64,000 nucleotides of DNA from Solidesulfovibrio carbinoliphilus subsp. oakridgensis (GCF_000177215.2 NZ_CM001368.1:3107625-3171624), one strand, 5' to 3'. Shown: positions 8,588 to 18,100, counted from the first letter of the stretch. The notes: generated from the sequence alone by a model not told the origin. Translations and numbers: made by a program.

Positions 8588-8613
8588 TTAAAAAATACTG
8601 ACGTATTTTTTAA
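8588..8613. terminator. AT-rich perfect inverted repeat 2, probable terminator
   Basis: Eleven-base arms TTAAAAAATAC / GTATTTTTTAA with loop TGAC, 12 bases past the stop of the BI-1 gene. The A- and T-runs would give a terminator-like structure on either strand. Confidence 0.6.
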
Positions 8614-8624
8614 AGTTCGCAACA

Positions 8625-9338
8625 CTAGTCGCGGTTGGAGCCGCTGAAAAGCCGCAGCATCATGAGGAACAGGTTGATGAAGTCGAGATACAAGGTCAGG
8701 GCCCCGAGGATGGTGCCCCGCCGCACGGCCGTAGCGTCGTCGGCCGGAGCCATTTCACCCATGACCTTGAGCTTTTGCGTGTCGTAGGCCGTCAGCCCCA
8801 AAAACACCAGCACGCCCACGCACGAGATGATGAAGTCCATCATGGCGCTTTTGGTGAAGATGTTGATCACCGAGGCGATGACGATGCCGACAAGGCCCAT
8901 GAAGAGGAAGCTGCCAAACGAGGTCAGGTCCTTTTTGGTCAACAGGCCGTAGAGACTCATGGCCCCGAACATGCCGCCGGTGACAAAAAAGGCGTTGAAG
9001 ATGGCAGCCTTGGCGTAGACGGCGAAGATCGCGGCCAGGGTGATGCCGTTTAGGGCGCTGTAAAGCAGGAACAGGCCGCTGGCCGCGCCGGCGGACAGGC
9101 GGTTGATGGCGGCCGAAATGCCGATCACCAGGCCGAATTCGGCGATGATCAGGCCAAAAAACAGGATCTGGTTGCCGAAAACGGCCTGCATCATGGCCGG
9201 GCTCGATACCGTGAAGGCCGAAGCGCCGGCCGTAAGCAAGAGCCCCAGGCACATCCAGCCGTAGACGCCGCGCATGAAGGCGTTTACAACCTCGACGCGG
9301 GACTGCGTCGTTTGCATGGAGCGGTACGGATAGCTCAT
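8625..9338 (-). CDS. Bax inhibitor-1 / YccA family membrane protein
   Basis: A 237-residue protein with seven hydrophobic segments, matching the BI-1 (UPF0005, YbhL/YccA) family in length and pattern, including the SALNGITLA segment near residue 90 and the Asp-containing LTAYDTQKLK segment near 182. Members are thought to form a pH-sensitive calcium leak; the bacterial role is poorly defined. ATG 9338 follows AAGGAGG. The gene appears to be alone, with its own hairpin downstream. Confidence 0.92.
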   Translation of the reverse strand: MSYPYRSMQTTQSRVEVVNAFMRGVYGWMCLGLLLTAGASAFTVSSPAMMQAVFGNQILFFGLIIAEFGLVIGISAAINRLSAGAASGLFLLYSALNGITLAAIFAVYAKAAIFNAFFVTGGMFGAMSLYGLLTKKDLTSFGSFLFMGLVGIVIASVINIFTKSAMMDFIISCVGVLVFLGLTAYDTQKLKVMGEMAPADDATAVRRGTILGALTLYLDFINLFLMMLRLFSGSNRD

Positions 9339-9419
9339 GAGAGTCCTCCTTGAAAAGACGGGCTGTCCTTTATGGGTTTATAACGCGCCGATGGGCGGGT
9401 GGCAAGGGGAGCGGGACGG

Positions 9420-10439
9420 ATGGTGCCAGACGACGGCCAGGGGGCCGCGATGCCGGCCGGCGCCGGCCAGCGGGCGTTTGCGCCGCTGCTTTCCGTCGAG
9501 GGCCTGACCACGGTCTTCGACACGCCCTCCGGCCCGCTTCGGGCCGTGGACGGGGTGGATCTGGCCATCGGCCGGGGCGAGGTCCTGGCCGTGGTCGGGG
9601 AATCGGGCTGCGGCAAGACCGTGCTGGCCCTGTCCATTCTGGGCCTCGTCTCGCCGCCCGGGCGGATCGTGTCCGGCCGGGCGGTCTTCGGCGGCCAGGA
9701 TCTCCTCGCCCTGCCCGAGGGCAAACGCCGGACCATCCGGGGCAGCCGGGCCTCCATGATCTTCCAGGAGCCCATGACTTCGCTCAATCCGGTCCTTTCC
9801 ATCGGCGACCAGGTGGCCGAGCCCGTGCGCGTCCACCGCCGCGCCTCGCGCCGGGAGGCGCTCGCGGCGGCCGGGGCCATGCTCGACCGGGTGGGCCTGT
9901 CGGGCGCCGGCCGGCGGCTTCGGGCCTATCCCCACGAGCTGTCCGGCGGCCAGCGCCAGCGGGTCATGATCGCCATGGCCCTCATCCTTTCGCCCGAACT
10001 CCTCATCGCCGACGAGCCGACCACGGCGCTCGACGTCACGGTTCAGCGCCAGATCCTCGACCTGATGCTCGGCCTGGCCCGGGACACGGGCACGGCCATC
10101 GCGCTCGTCACCCACAACCTGGGCGTGGTGGCCGAGACGGCCGAGAACGTGGCGGTCATGTATTCCGGCCGGCTGGTGGAGTACGGGGCCGTGGCCGATT
10201 TCTTGCGCGAACCGGCCCATCCCTACGGCCAGGGGCTTCTCGCCTCCCTGCCGCGCCTGTCCGACCGGGGCCGGCGGCTGACCCCCATCCCGGGCACGGT
10301 GCCGAGCCTGGCCGACCTGCCGACAGGCTGCCATTTCCATCCCCGCTGCCCCCGGGCCTTTGCCCCGTGCGCCCGGGACATCCCGCCCCTTTTCGACCTG
10401 CCGGACGGGCGGCGCGTGAGGTGCTGGCTCTATGGCTGA
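9420..10439 (+). CDS. Oligopeptide/dipeptide ABC transporter ATP-binding protein (OppD/DppD type)
   Basis: A 339-residue ABC ATPase with Walker A GESGCGKT near residue 61, signature LSGGQRQRV near 177, Walker [10 protein letters not shown] near 197 and the H-loop [10 protein letters not shown] near 231. The C-terminal Cys motif ([12 protein letters not shown]) is typical of the OppD/DppD branch. ATG 9420 is preceded by AAGGGGAG; a GTG seven codons earlier is possible. It overlaps the next ATPase by eight bases. No permease or binding-protein genes accompany the pair. Confidence 0.92.
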   Translation: MVPDDGQGAAMPAGAGQRAFAPLLSVEGLTTVFDTPSGPLRAVDGVDLAIGRGEVLAVVGESGCGKTVLALSILGLVSPPGRIVSGRAVFGGQDLLALPEGKRRTIRGSRASMIFQEPMTSLNPVLSIGDQVAEPVRVHRRASRREALAAAGAMLDRVGLSGAGRRLRAYPHELSGGQRQRVMIAMALILSPELLIADEPTTALDVTVQRQILDLMLGLARDTGTAIALVTHNLGVVAETAENVAVMYSGRLVEYGAVADFLREPAHPYGQGLLASLPRLSDRGRRLTPIPGTVPSLADLPTGCHFHPRCPRAFAPCARDIPPLFDLPDGRRVRCWLYG

Positions 10440-11412
10440 GGTCACGGGCGCGTCGCCCATCCTGGAACTCTCCGGCCTCTCGCGCCACTACCAGTCCAGC
10501 CTGGGCTTTTTTTCGGGCGCCGTCCGCCGGACCCTGGCCGTCGATGGCGTGGACCTCGTTATCGCCCCGGGCGAGACCCTGGGGCTGGTCGGGGAATCGG
10601 GCTGCGGCAAGTCCACCCTGGCGCGGCTCGCCGTCGGCCTCGAACCGCCGACGGCCGGCCGCGTGCGCGTGGCCGGCCTCGACCCCTGGGCCGGGGACGC
10701 CGCGGCCCGGGCGCGCCTGCCGCATCTGGTGCAGATGATTTTCCAGGACCCCTTCGCCTCGCTCAATCCGCGCCTGCCCATCGGCTGGACCGTGGCCGAG
10801 GGGCTTTTGGCCATGGGGGTCGGGTCGCGGCGGGAGCGGCGGGAGCGGGTCATGGAACTCCTGGCCCAGGTCGGGCTTTTGCCCGAGCACGCCCGGCGCT
10901 TTCCGCACCAGTTCTCGGGCGGCCAGCGGCAGCGGGTGGCCGTGGCCCGGGCCCTCGCCCTCTCCCCGGCGCTCCTCGTCTGCGACGAGCCGGTTTCGGC
11001 CCTTGACGTCTCGGTCCAGGCCCAGGTGGTCAACCTCCTGGCCGACCTCAAGGCCAGGCTGGGCCTGGCCTACCTGTTCATTTCCCACGACCTTGCCGTG
11101 GTCGGCCATTTGAGCGATAGGGTGGCGGTGATGTACCTGGGGCGGATCGTGGAGCTGGCCCCGGTGCGGGAGCTTTACGACGGCCCGGTCCATCCGTATA
11201 CCAGGGCGCTTCTGGACGCGGTGCCGGGGCTCGATCCCGGCCGACGCGCGCCGGCCGTCCTTGCCGGAGAGGCTCCGGACCCGGCCGCGCCGCCCCCGGG
11301 CTGTCCCTTTCATCCCCGCTGCGACCGGGCCGTGGCCGCCTGCGCCGAAGACGCGCCGCCCCTGGCCGAAGTCGCGCCGGGACATTTTGCGCGTTGCGCG
11401 CGGCCGCTATAA
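10432..11412 (+). CDS. Oligopeptide/dipeptide ABC transporter ATP-binding protein (OppF/DppF type)
   Basis: The partner ATPase, 326 residues. It shows Walker A GESGCGKS near 55, [16 protein letters not shown] near 161, Walker B CDEPVSALD near 182 and the C-terminal GCPFHPRCDRA motif. OppF-type subunits pair with OppD to energise peptide, nickel or similar uptake. The gene is translationally coupled to the upstream ATPase, and a hypothetical gene follows after 13 bases. The substrate is unknown because membrane subunits are absent here. Confidence 0.92.
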   Translation: MAEVTGASPILELSGLSRHYQSSLGFFSGAVRRTLAVDGVDLVIAPGETLGLVGESGCGKSTLARLAVGLEPPTAGRVRVAGLDPWAGDAAARARLPHLVQMIFQDPFASLNPRLPIGWTVAEGLLAMGVGSRRERRERVMELLAQVGLLPEHARRFPHQFSGGQRQRVAVARALALSPALLVCDEPVSALDVSVQAQVVNLLADLKARLGLAYLFISHDLAVVGHLSDRVAVMYLGRIVELAPVRELYDGPVHPYTRALLDAVPGLDPGRRAPAVLAGEAPDPAAPPPGCPFHPRCDRAVAACAEDAPPLAEVAPGHFARCARPL

Positions 11413-11425
11413 AGGAGAGCATTCC

Positions 11426-11917
11426 ATGGATCCTATCGAGAAAGCCAGCGAAGAGATCTTTCGCGTCTTCATGGTCGAGCACTGGGCCCGTTTCTATTTC
11501 GCGGTGGAGCAGGACGGCGTGGTGTTCCTGGACGTGCCCGAGGAGGCCATGGCCGAACTCAAGGCGGAGCACCCGTTTCTGGCCGAGTTCGTGGCCAGCA
11601 TAAACGGCCAGCCCATCGACATGGAGTCCTCGCGCCGGGCCATCGGCGAATTCGTGTTCCGGTCCTTCGAGGGGGGCACCTTTCCCCAGGGCACCATGGC
11701 CAAGGCCTTCGACAGCAAGCCCTTTGCCATGCGGATGCGACTTTTTTCCGTCTGGCTGTCCGGCCACGAAGGCCAGCTCGACGCCGAACCCATGCCGTTT
11801 GCCGTCTGGGACACGCTGTTTGCCCAGTGGCGCCAGGACCCGGCCGTGCTCCGTTTCGCCGCCAGCCTGGCCGCAGCCGGCAATCCCGAAGTTCCCTCCA
11901 GCGGCAGCGTGCACTAG
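11426..11917 (+). CDS. Hypothetical cytoplasmic protein
   Basis: A 163-residue protein that I do not recognise. It has no signal peptide or membrane segment. It is rich in aromatic residues (HWARFYFAVEQDG near 20) and has an acidic face. ATG 11426 follows a good AAAGGAG site and lies 13 bases after the OppF-type stop, so it is probably in the same transcript and could be an accessory factor of the ATPases, but nothing in the sequence proves that. Confidence 0.7.
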   Translation: MDPIEKASEEIFRVFMVEHWARFYFAVEQDGVVFLDVPEEAMAELKAEHPFLAEFVASINGQPIDMESSRRAIGEFVFRSFEGGTFPQGTMAKAFDSKPFAMRMRLFSVWLSGHEGQLDAEPMPFAVWDTLFAQWRQDPAVLRFAASLAAAGNPEVPSSGSVH

Positions 11918-11946
11918 GGCCGCGTCCGCACCTCTCTGTCTTGTTC

Positions 11947-11987
11947 CGGCGTCCGGCCTGCCGCTTGCGCGGTCTTGCCGGACGCCG
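11947..11987. terminator. Hairpin between convergent genes
   Basis: Perfect 11-base arms CGGCGTCCGGC / GCCGGACGCCG with a 19-base loop, between the hypothetical gene and the convergent lipoprotein gene. No T-run. Confidence 0.45.
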
Positions 11988-12009
11988 TTCCCATCTGCTG
12001 TCCGGCCGC

Positions 12010-12333
12010 CTATTTCTTGAACCGCCACCCCCGGTGGCGCATGCAGGTGGCGTACACGTCGAGGTTGGCGTCGTCCTCGGCCGCGTTGGCCACGAACCGG
12101 TCGGCCTGGGCCTCGATGGTCGGATCGAATTCGAAGCGTTCCAGGCCATAGGTGGGCTGCACGGTGTCGTTGGCTTCCTGTTTGCAGATGGCCGAGTCCA
12201 CGGCCAGCCGCTCTTTGGCCCGGGCCGGGTCGGCGATGTCCGGATTGACGTAGGCGTGGCCGCAGCCGGCCAGAAGGCAGGCCGCCGGCACCAGCAGCCG
12301 CAGCAGGAGACGCGGGAACGCGGTGGGCGTCAT
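12010..12333 (-). CDS. Small lipoprotein of unknown function
   Basis: A 107-residue protein with a lipobox LAGC ending at Cys24 after a hydrophobic leader. The mature part has two further Cys residues (ICKQE and YATCMRHRGW), which could form a disulfide, and ends in the basic tail WRFKK. The C-terminal pattern CMRHRGW is common in small bacterial lipoproteins of unknown role. ATG 12333 follows AAAGGAAC. It is divergent from the MucR-type gene. Confidence 0.75.
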   Translation of the reverse strand: MTPTAFPRLLLRLLVPAACLLAGCGHAYVNPDIADPARAKERLAVDSAICKQEANDTVQPTYGLERFEFDPTIEAQADRFVANAAEDDANLDVYATCMRHRGWRFKK

Positions 12334-12415
12334 GGGTGTTCCTTTGGGAGATGGATTTCCCCTGGGATATTTTCTCCGTCGTCCCGGCGCAACCTTTTTT
12401 CGGCTCTCGACAACG

Positions 12416-12429
12416 TACCCGGCCGGGTA
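12416..12429. promoter_or_regulatory. Palindrome abutting the mucR-type promoter
   Basis: TACCCGGCCGGGTA is a perfect 14-base palindrome ending one base before the putative -35 box. It could be an operator, perhaps for autoregulation. Confidence 0.4.
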
Positions 12430-12459
12430 TTGTCTTTTTTCGCGGAAAGCTGCTATAGG
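12430..12459 (+). promoter_or_regulatory. Probable promoter of the MucR-type gene
   Basis: TTGTCT (12430-12435) and TATAGG (12454-12459) are separated by 18 bases, 23 bases before the start codon. Confidence 0.45.
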
Positions 12460-12482
12460 GGCTCTTTAGGGAGGTGTATGCA

Positions 12483-12881
12483 ATGGATACGTATTTGTCG
12501 CTCGCTTTGGATATTGTGAAGGCGCAGGCCAAAACCAGGAACATGACCGAGGAAGAGATCACCGGCATGGTGTCGAAGCTGGCCACGAGCATCCGGACCA
12601 TTGATTCCGGCGCACCGGCCGCACCGGGCGGGGAGGGGCCGGCCGGTTCCCTTGATGCGAAAAAGGCCGTCAAGGAACGCAGCATCACCTGCATGGAATC
12701 CGGCAAGGCGTTCAAGATCCTGACCCGGCGTCATCTGGCCAAATTCGGCCTCACGCCGGAGCAGTATCGGGAAAAATGGAGCTACCCCAAAGGCATGCCC
12801 CTGGTGTGCAAGTCGCTGCAACGGGAGCGGCGCAAGAAGATGCGCGAAATGAAGCTGTGGGAGCGCCGGGGCAAGGCCTAG
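12483..12881 (+). CDS. MucR/Ros family transcriptional regulator
   Basis: A 132-residue DNA-binding protein of the ROS/MUCR family. The core zinc-finger-like region reads SITCMESGKAFKILTRRHL and LTPEQYREKWSYP, with the basic tail RERRKKMREMKLWERR. Members bind AT-rich sites and often repress exopolysaccharide or motility genes and their own promoters. The canonical second Cys is replaced here (the family is known to vary in zinc ligands). ATG 12483 fits the GGGAGG site; a GTG three codons upstream is too close to it. Its targets are unknown. Confidence 0.9.
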   Translation: MDTYLSLALDIVKAQAKTRNMTEEEITGMVSKLATSIRTIDSGAPAAPGGEGPAGSLDAKKAVKERSITCMESGKAFKILTRRHLAKFGLTPEQYREKWSYPKGMPLVCKSLQRERRKKMREMKLWERRGKA

Positions 12882-12915
12882 CCGGAGTCTTCGAAACCAG
12901 TCGGGCCGCCTTACG

Positions 12916-12941
12916 CAAGAAGGACGGGCAGGACCTTCTTG
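12916..12941 (+). terminator. Terminator after the MucR-type gene
   Basis: Arms CAAGAAGG / CCTTCTTG with a 10-base loop, then TTT, 35 bases past the stop. Confidence 0.6.
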
Positions 12942-13100
12942 TTTCCCCTTGCAGGGCGCGATCTTGTTGCAGGTGATCCTTCGGGCCGGGACGTTCTCCG
13001 GCCTGCCCCCGCCGTCCCGGTTCCGTTGGCTGCGTGCCGCCGTTTTTTCCTTTCCCGGCCGGTCCGGCCGGTCCGGATTTTTTCCCGCCGGTTGCGCCTC

Positions 13101-13128
13101 TTGACTGTCCGGCGAATCCGCTTACTTT
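13101..13128 (+). promoter_or_regulatory. Possible promoter of the FmdB-type gene
   Basis: TTGACT and TACTTT are separated by 16 bases. The rest of the 12882-13260 gap (about 380 bases) holds only the hairpin at 12916 and no gene that I can support. Confidence 0.35.
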
Positions 13129-13260
13129 TCTTGGCGCTCGACGTTGTCGAGTGCTGCCGGAACCGTGCGGCGGCGGGAACCGGCCCTTGACAAACAAGGG
13201 CCGAAGGATGAGTTGTTGCGGCCGGCCATGCCGGCCAAATGCGCGACAGGGGAGAGCGAA

Positions 13261-13614
13261 ATGCCCATCTACGAATACAAGTGCGGCGAGTGCGGGAAGG
13301 TTTTCGAGGTCTTGCAGAAAAAGTTCGACGTGGACGAAGCGGCCTGCGAGGCCTGCGGCGCCACCGGCCGGCGCATCATGTCGAACACGTCGTTCGTGCT
13401 CAAAGGCACGGGATGGTACGTCACGGACTACAAGGGCAACGGCGGCTGCAGCGCCGCCGGCGGCAACGGCAACGGCAAGTCCGCCGCCTCCACGGACGCC
13501 GCGTCCTCTTCCGGCGAAGCCGCCGCGTCCACGCCCTGCGCCAAGGCCGCCTCGGACGGCGGTTGCGGCTCCTGCAAGAGCGCCCCGGCCGCCACGCCGG
13601 CTTCCGGCTCCTGA
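13261..13614 (+). CDS. FmdB-family zinc-ribbon protein
   Basis: A 117-residue protein starting with the FmdB zinc ribbon: MPIYEYKCGECGKVFE, then CEACG near residue 31, giving a CxxC...CxxC metal site. The short ribbon is followed by SFVLKGTGWYVTDYKG, as in other FmdB proteins. The tail is low-complexity (Gly, Ser, Ala) with a further Cys cluster (CGSCKS) near the end. FmdB was first linked to formamidase regulation; its true role is unknown. The ATG at 13261 is fixed by the conserved N-terminus. Confidence 0.85.
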   Translation: MPIYEYKCGECGKVFEVLQKKFDVDEAACEACGATGRRIMSNTSFVLKGTGWYVTDYKGNGGCSAAGGNGNGKSAASTDAASSSGEAAASTPCAKAASDGGCGSCKSAPAATPASGS

Positions 13615-13723
13615 GACCAGCCGGTCTTCGCCGGCACCCTTCTTTTTTGCCTCACGCGCCGTATGCGCCGCGCCGTCCGGTCCGCCCGGACGACGCCGGC
13701 GGATGCGGCGCGCTTCTTTTGGC

Positions 13724-16324
13724 CTACAGCCCCATCAGCCGGCGGATGACCGCCATGTCGCAGGCGGCCTCCAGGGCGTCGGCCAGCCGGTCGAGGGCCG
13801 GCTCCAGGTCGTAGGCTGTGAGGGTTCCGACGGGCGGCAGGCCTCGCCGCTGCCGCAGGCCGTTTAAGAAATGCCGGCGAAAGCCGTCGGCGTCGAACAG
13901 GCCGTGCAGGTAGGCTCCCCACACAGGAAGGTCCGGCCGGGCGTAGCCGATGGGCGCACCGTCCGTCCGGGTGACGGCCACCCCGGCCCCGGCCCCGGCC
14001 CCGGTCATGACCCGGGTCAGGCCGTGGTGGATCTCGTAGCCGTGAAGCGGCAGGCCGGTCGGCGTGTGGACGGCCCGGGTGGCGGCCAGGGTCTTTTCGG
14101 CCACAAGCTCGGTGGAGAGCGGCAAAAGCCCAAGCCCTTCCCCGGTGCCCCGGCCCGATTCCAGGCCCAGGGGATCGGCCACCTCCTGCCCGAGCATCTG
14201 CAGGCCGGCGCAAAGGCCCACCACCTCCGTTTTCCCCTCCCGGGCCAGGGCGGCGACGGCCCCGGCCAGCCCCGTTTCCTTGAGCCAGGCCAGGTCGGCC
14301 AGGGTGTTCTTGCTGCCGGGCAAAAGGACCGCGTCCGGACGGCCCAGGGCGGCGGCCTCGGCCACCCGGCGAAGCCGGACGTCCGGCTCCACGGCCAGGG
14401 CGTCCAGGTCCGTGAAATTGGACACGCGCGGCAGATCGACGACCGCGATGTCGAGGCAGTCCGGATCGCTGGGCGGGGCCTCGCCGAGCGTCTTCCCGTC
14501 CTTGAAGGAGACCGAATCCTCCTCCGGCAGCCCGAGGGCGGGCAGATACGGCACCACGCCAAGGACCGGCCGGCCGGTCAGGTCGCGCAGGAAGTCGTTG
14601 GCCGGGGCCAGCAGGCCGGCGTCGCCGCGAAACCGGTTGAGGACGTAGCCGCCGATGCGGGCCCGCTCGGCCTCGGTCAGGCACTCCATGGTGCCGGCGA
14701 TGGCGGCAAAGGCCCCGCCCCGGTCGATGTCCGCGACCAGAATCGCCCGGGCCCCGGCGTGGGCGGCCATGGCCATGTTGACGATGTCGTGGGCCTTCAG
14801 GTTCACCTCGGCCGGGCTGCCGGCCCCCTCCAGCACCATGGCGTCGGCCGTGGCGGCAAGGGTGTCGTAGGCCTCGCGGGCGGCGGCGAAGGCGGTCGGC
14901 TTGTAGGCGATGTACTGCCCCACCCGCATGACGCCGACGGGCCGGCCCATGACGATGACCTGGGAGCCGACGTCGGAGGTGGGTTTGAGTAACACCGGGT
15001 TCATGCGCGCGTCCGGAGCCAGGTTGCAGGCCCGGGCCTGCAGGATCTGCGCCCGACCCATCTCCAGGCCGTCGGCCGTGACCCCGGAATTGAGCGACAT
15101 GTTCTGGGCCTTAAACGGCGCGACCCGAAGGCCCGACCGGGCGAGCACCCGGCAAAGGCCGGCGCACAGGACCGATTTGCCGGCGTTGGAGGCCGTGCCG
15201 AGGACCATGAGGGCCGGGGTCCGGCGCCTGGGCCGAAAGGCCGGGGCCCGGGGCGGATCGAGGATGGCGGCCAGGGCGGTGAGCACCCGGTCGGTTTCGG
15301 CCAGGGGCCGCACGGCCACCCGGACGTAGCGGTCCGAGAGGCCCGAGAAATTGGCGCAGTCGCGAAGGGCGACGCCGTGTTCGGCCAGGACCCGGCGGCA
15401 GAGTTCGGTGGAGGACAGGGCGTCCATGGGCAGCCGGGCCAGGAGGAAATTGGCCGCGCCCGGATAGACGGTGAGGCCAAGCCGGATCAAGCCGTCGGCC
15501 AGCCGGTCGCGCAACCGGGGCAGGGCGGCCCGGGTTTTTTCCAGGTAGGCCGCGTCGCCGAGGGCCCGGGCGCCCACGGCCTGGGCCAGGGTGTTGACCG
15601 ACCACGGGGGCAGGTTCTTGCGGACCCAGTCGGCCAGGTCGGGGCTGGCGGCGAGCAGCCCCAGGCGCAGGCCCGGGATGGCGAAGGATTTGGTCAGGGA
15701 CAGGAGGACCGCCACGTTGTGGGGCCGGTCGGCGCCGGCCAGGGACTCGAAGCCCGGGACGAAATCGGCAAAGGCCTCGTCCACCACGAACAGGCTCTGG
15801 GGATGCCGGCCGGCCATCTCCCGGATGGCGGCCGCGGGCACGGTCCGGCCGGTGGGGTTGTTGGGGCTGGCGACGATGACCAGGGACGGCGAGCGCAGCA
15901 CGCCCTCGATCCGGTCGGTGTGGACCGCGAAGCCGTCGAGTTCGGTCAGGGGCAGGCGGCGGATGTCGAAGCCGCCCTTGTGGACCGCCGTGGCGTAGTC
16001 GGCATAGGACGGGGTCGGGATGACGGCCCGGGCCAGTCCGGTGGAGCGGGGCAGGGCGTAAAGGATTTCGCTCGTGCCGTTCGCGGCCACGAAATGGGAG
16101 GCCGGGGCCCCGTAGCGCCGGCTGGCCGCGGCCAGGAGGGCGGTGGCGTCCGGGTCCGGGTAGTGGACGAGGTCCGAGACGGCGGCGCTGATGGTGGTGC
16201 GCAGCCAGTCCGGGGGCCCGAGCGGATTGATGCTGGCCGAGGCGTCGAGGAGGTCTCCGGGATCGCGGCCGGCGGACCGGGCCAGGGCGAGGCGGTTGCC
16301 GCCGTGGGGGAAGGATTCGTTCAT
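13724..16324 (-). CDS. CobD-CobQ fusion: threonine-phosphate decarboxylase / cobyric acid synthase
   Basis: An 866-residue fusion of two cobalamin enzymes. Residues 1 to about 360 are a PLP-fold class I aminotransferase of the CobD/CobC type, with the PLP Lys in [14 protein letters not shown] near 210; it would make aminopropanol phosphate from threonine phosphate. From about residue 370 a CobQ domain follows: P-loop GTASNAGKS, the [11 protein letters not shown] motif and a glutamine amidotransferase with the nucleophile in [10 protein letters not shown] near 700, amidating adenosylcobyrinate. ATG 16324 lies in an ATGA overlap with the dCache gene; an open frame extends further upstream but without family similarity. 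Both products are needed for the same late steps of B12 synthesis. Confidence 0.92.
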   Translation of the reverse strand: MNESFPHGGNRLALARSAGRDPGDLLDASASINPLGPPDWLRTTISAAVSDLVHYPDPDATALLAAASRRYGAPASHFVAANGTSEILYALPRSTGLARAVIPTPSYADYATAVHKGGFDIRRLPLTELDGFAVHTDRIEGVLRSPSLVIVASPNNPTGRTVPAAAIREMAGRHPQSLFVVDEAFADFVPGFESLAGADRPHNVAVLLSLTKSFAIPGLRLGLLAASPDLADWVRKNLPPWSVNTLAQAVGARALGDAAYLEKTRAALPRLRDRLADGLIRLGLTVYPGAANFLLARLPMDALSSTELCRRVLAEHGVALRDCANFSGLSDRYVRVAVRPLAETDRVLTALAAILDPPRAPAFRPRRRTPALMVLGTASNAGKSVLCAGLCRVLARSGLRVAPFKAQNMSLNSGVTADGLEMGRAQILQARACNLAPDARMNPVLLKPTSDVGSQVIVMGRPVGVMRVGQYIAYKPTAFAAAREAYDTLAATADAMVLEGAGSPAEVNLKAHDIVNMAMAAHAGARAILVADIDRGGAFAAIAGTMECLTEAERARIGGYVLNRFRGDAGLLAPANDFLRDLTGRPVLGVVPYLPALGLPEEDSVSFKDGKTLGEAPPSDPDCLDIAVVDLPRVSNFTDLDALAVEPDVRLRRVAEAAALGRPDAVLLPGSKNTLADLAWLKETGLAGAVAALAREGKTEVVGLCAGLQMLGQEVADPLGLESGRGTGEGLGLLPLSTELVAEKTLAATRAVHTPTGLPLHGYEIHHGLTRVMTGAGAGAGVAVTRTDGAPIGYARPDLPVWGAYLHGLFDADGFRRHFLNGLRQRRGLPPVGTLTAYDLEPALDRLADALEAACDMAVIRRLMGL

Positions 16325-17397
16325 CGGGCCGCCTTTTGGGGAACGAGCAGCACCAGATACCAGCCCGTGGCGGCCAGCCGCGTGGCCAGCACCGCGTCCC
16401 GGCCCTGGGTGAAGACGATGGGGTTTTCCCGGTCGGTCTCGTGCCGGGCGACCACCTCCTCGCCGGCCTGGTTGAGGGCCGCGTCCGGCGAGGCCAGCCC
16501 CTTTTCCAGGCCAAGGGCGGCCAGCCCCCGGTCGGCCCGGAAATAGACCACCGCGTCCCCGGCCTTGCCGTTTTCGCGCTCGATAAAGGCCGACACCGTG
16601 GCGTCGCTGGCCGCGATGGCCTTGCCGCGCCGGTTCATGAGCACCGCCCGGCCCCCGGGGATGCCGGCCAGGTCGGCCATTACGCGGCTCGAAAGCTGGG
16701 CCAGGGTCACGTCGCGGGAGGAGACGGCCAAAAGCGTCTCCCCGTCGTAGACCGGGCAGGAGACCGTGACCATCATGCCGGCCCCGGCCAGGTCGAGGTA
16801 GGGCGACAGCCAGCCGCAGGCTTTCCCCTTGAAATCGGCGGCGGTGTAGAAGTCTTTTTCCGTGGGCTGGTAGTTGCCGACGGCCTCGGCCAGGGGCAGA
16901 TAGGGGTAGATGGCGAAGTTCTGGCCCGGGGTGGTCAGGTAGACCCAGGAAAAGGGCAGGGCGTCGTGGGCGGCGGCCATGGCCGGGCCGAGCCGGGACA
17001 GGACAGAGAGCTGCCGGAAGGTCTCGTCCGTGAAGTTTTCGCCGTCGTAGAAAAGAAGCGCCGGACACGGGGCCTCGGCGGCCGGTTCCGGGCCGCAGGG
17101 GCTTTGCCGGTCGCGGAAGGCCACCACCCCGTCCTTGACCGCGTAGTTCTGCAGGAACCGGCCGCGCTCCTCGGGGGTCGGGGGCGCGGTGTCGCGGGCG
17201 AGGGCCGCGTAGGCCGCGCCGAGGGAGGCGGCGCTTCGGGCCACGGCGGCCAGGGTGTCGTCCAGGCGGCCGGCGGCCTCGGTGACGACGGCCCGGGCGA
17301 GCGGCGGGGCCTCGGCCGTTTTGGCGGCCAGGGCCGGCGGAAACGCGGCCGAGGCGGCCAGCAAGAGCCCGAGGACGAATGTCGTGACAACAGGCAT
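16321..17397 (-). CDS. Periplasmic dCache-domain protein without output domain
   Basis: A 358-residue protein with a cleavable-looking signal peptide (residues 1-25) and a body that resembles a double Cache sensor: [20 protein letters not shown] and [24 protein letters not shown] are typical of the membrane-distal lobe of dCache domains in chemoreceptors. No transmembrane exit or signalling domain follows. The C-terminus ([15 protein letters not shown]) looks like the end of the sensor, just where a second membrane helix would start. Start 17397 has a GGAGG site. It is coupled to the CobD-CobQ gene by four bases. It may act as a free ligand-binding protein. Confidence 0.7.
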   Translation of the reverse strand: MPVVTTFVLGLLLAASAAFPPALAAKTAEAPPLARAVVTEAAGRLDDTLAAVARSAASLGAAYAALARDTAPPTPEERGRFLQNYAVKDGVVAFRDRQSPCGPEPAAEAPCPALLFYDGENFTDETFRQLSVLSRLGPAMAAAHDALPFSWVYLTTPGQNFAIYPYLPLAEAVGNYQPTEKDFYTAADFKGKACGWLSPYLDLAGAGMMVTVSCPVYDGETLLAVSSRDVTLAQLSSRVMADLAGIPGGRAVLMNRRGKAIAASDATVSAFIERENGKAGDAVVYFRADRGLAALGLEKGLASPDAALNQAGEEVVARHETDRENPIVFTQGRDAVLATRLAATGWYLVLLVPQKAAR

Positions 17398-17420
17398 GGA
17401 CAGACCTCCGCAAGCGTCGT

Positions 17421-17855
17421 TCATTGGGCGATCAGATGCCAGAACACGGAAAAAAGTCCGAGGATGATGCCGACCACCGCCGCCGTGAACACGATGTCCG
17501 GCACGGGGGAAAAGACCTTGGCCCCGGTGTTGATGCAGCGGCGGATGTACCAGAAGCGCCAGACGGCCACGACCATGACGAGCACGCCCACGGCAAAGGT
17601 GGAGAGCGTCACGGCCTCGGTGTGCAGGTGCTTTTGGGCCACGCCGGAAAAAAGGGGCACGTCCTGGATCTGGCGGATGAAAAAGTCGAAGCGCTCGATG
17701 ACGAAGCTGAAGCCGAAAAGGGCCAGGCCCGTGCGGCACCAGGCCAGGAACGTCCGTTCGTTGGCCAGGTGGTTGCGCTGCCAGGCCAGGAGCACCTGGG
17801 GATTGGAGAGGTCGTAGGGGGCGTCGGCAGGCCCTTTGGGCGTGGCATCGGGCAT
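17421..17855 (-). CDS. DUF202 (YidH-type) membrane protein
   Basis: A 144-residue protein with the DUF202 signature [19 protein letters not shown] near residue 28 and three membrane helices. Bacterial YidH-like proteins have no defined role; the same domain occurs in eukaryotic Vtc proteins. It ends 24 bases before the dCache gene and may be cotranscribed with it. Confidence 0.9.
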   Translation of the reverse strand: MPDATPKGPADAPYDLSNPQVLLAWQRNHLANERTFLAWCRTGLALFGFSFVIERFDFFIRQIQDVPLFSGVAQKHLHTEAVTLSTFAVGVLVMVVAVWRFWYIRRCINTGAKVFSPVPDIVFTAAVVGIILGLFSVFWHLIAQ

Positions 17856-18046
17856 GGCGGCTCCTTGGTCGCGTCTGGCTGGTCGAGTACCCTGCCAGGC
17901 CCGGGCCGGTCAACGCCGGCCGCGGCGGCGCAGGCGGCCCGGGGACATCCATTCCTTGCCGGCCTTTGGCGGCGGGGCCGGGCCGCCTCTTTTCCTTGTC
18001 TCGTCCCGCAAGAAGCCGCAGGGAGGATTACTTCCTTTTGAAAAAG

Positions 18047-18087
18047 GCGTATGCGGGCGACAGGCTCTTTTTTCGTCTTTCATACGC
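18047..18087. promoter_or_regulatory. Inverted repeat upstream of the NO reductase gene
   Basis: GCGTATG (18047-18053) and CATACGC (18081-18087) form 7-base arms just before the AAAGGAGG ribosome site of the NO reductase gene. It might be a leader hairpin. No clear promoter boxes were found nearby. Confidence 0.3.
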
Positions 18088-18100
18088 AAAGGAGGCGGGC

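Noticed and set aside
16325-17413. Upstream extension of the CobD-CobQ open frame
   Set aside because: The extra 363 codons have no similarity to either enzyme and lie antisense or in another frame to the dCache gene, which has clear motifs.
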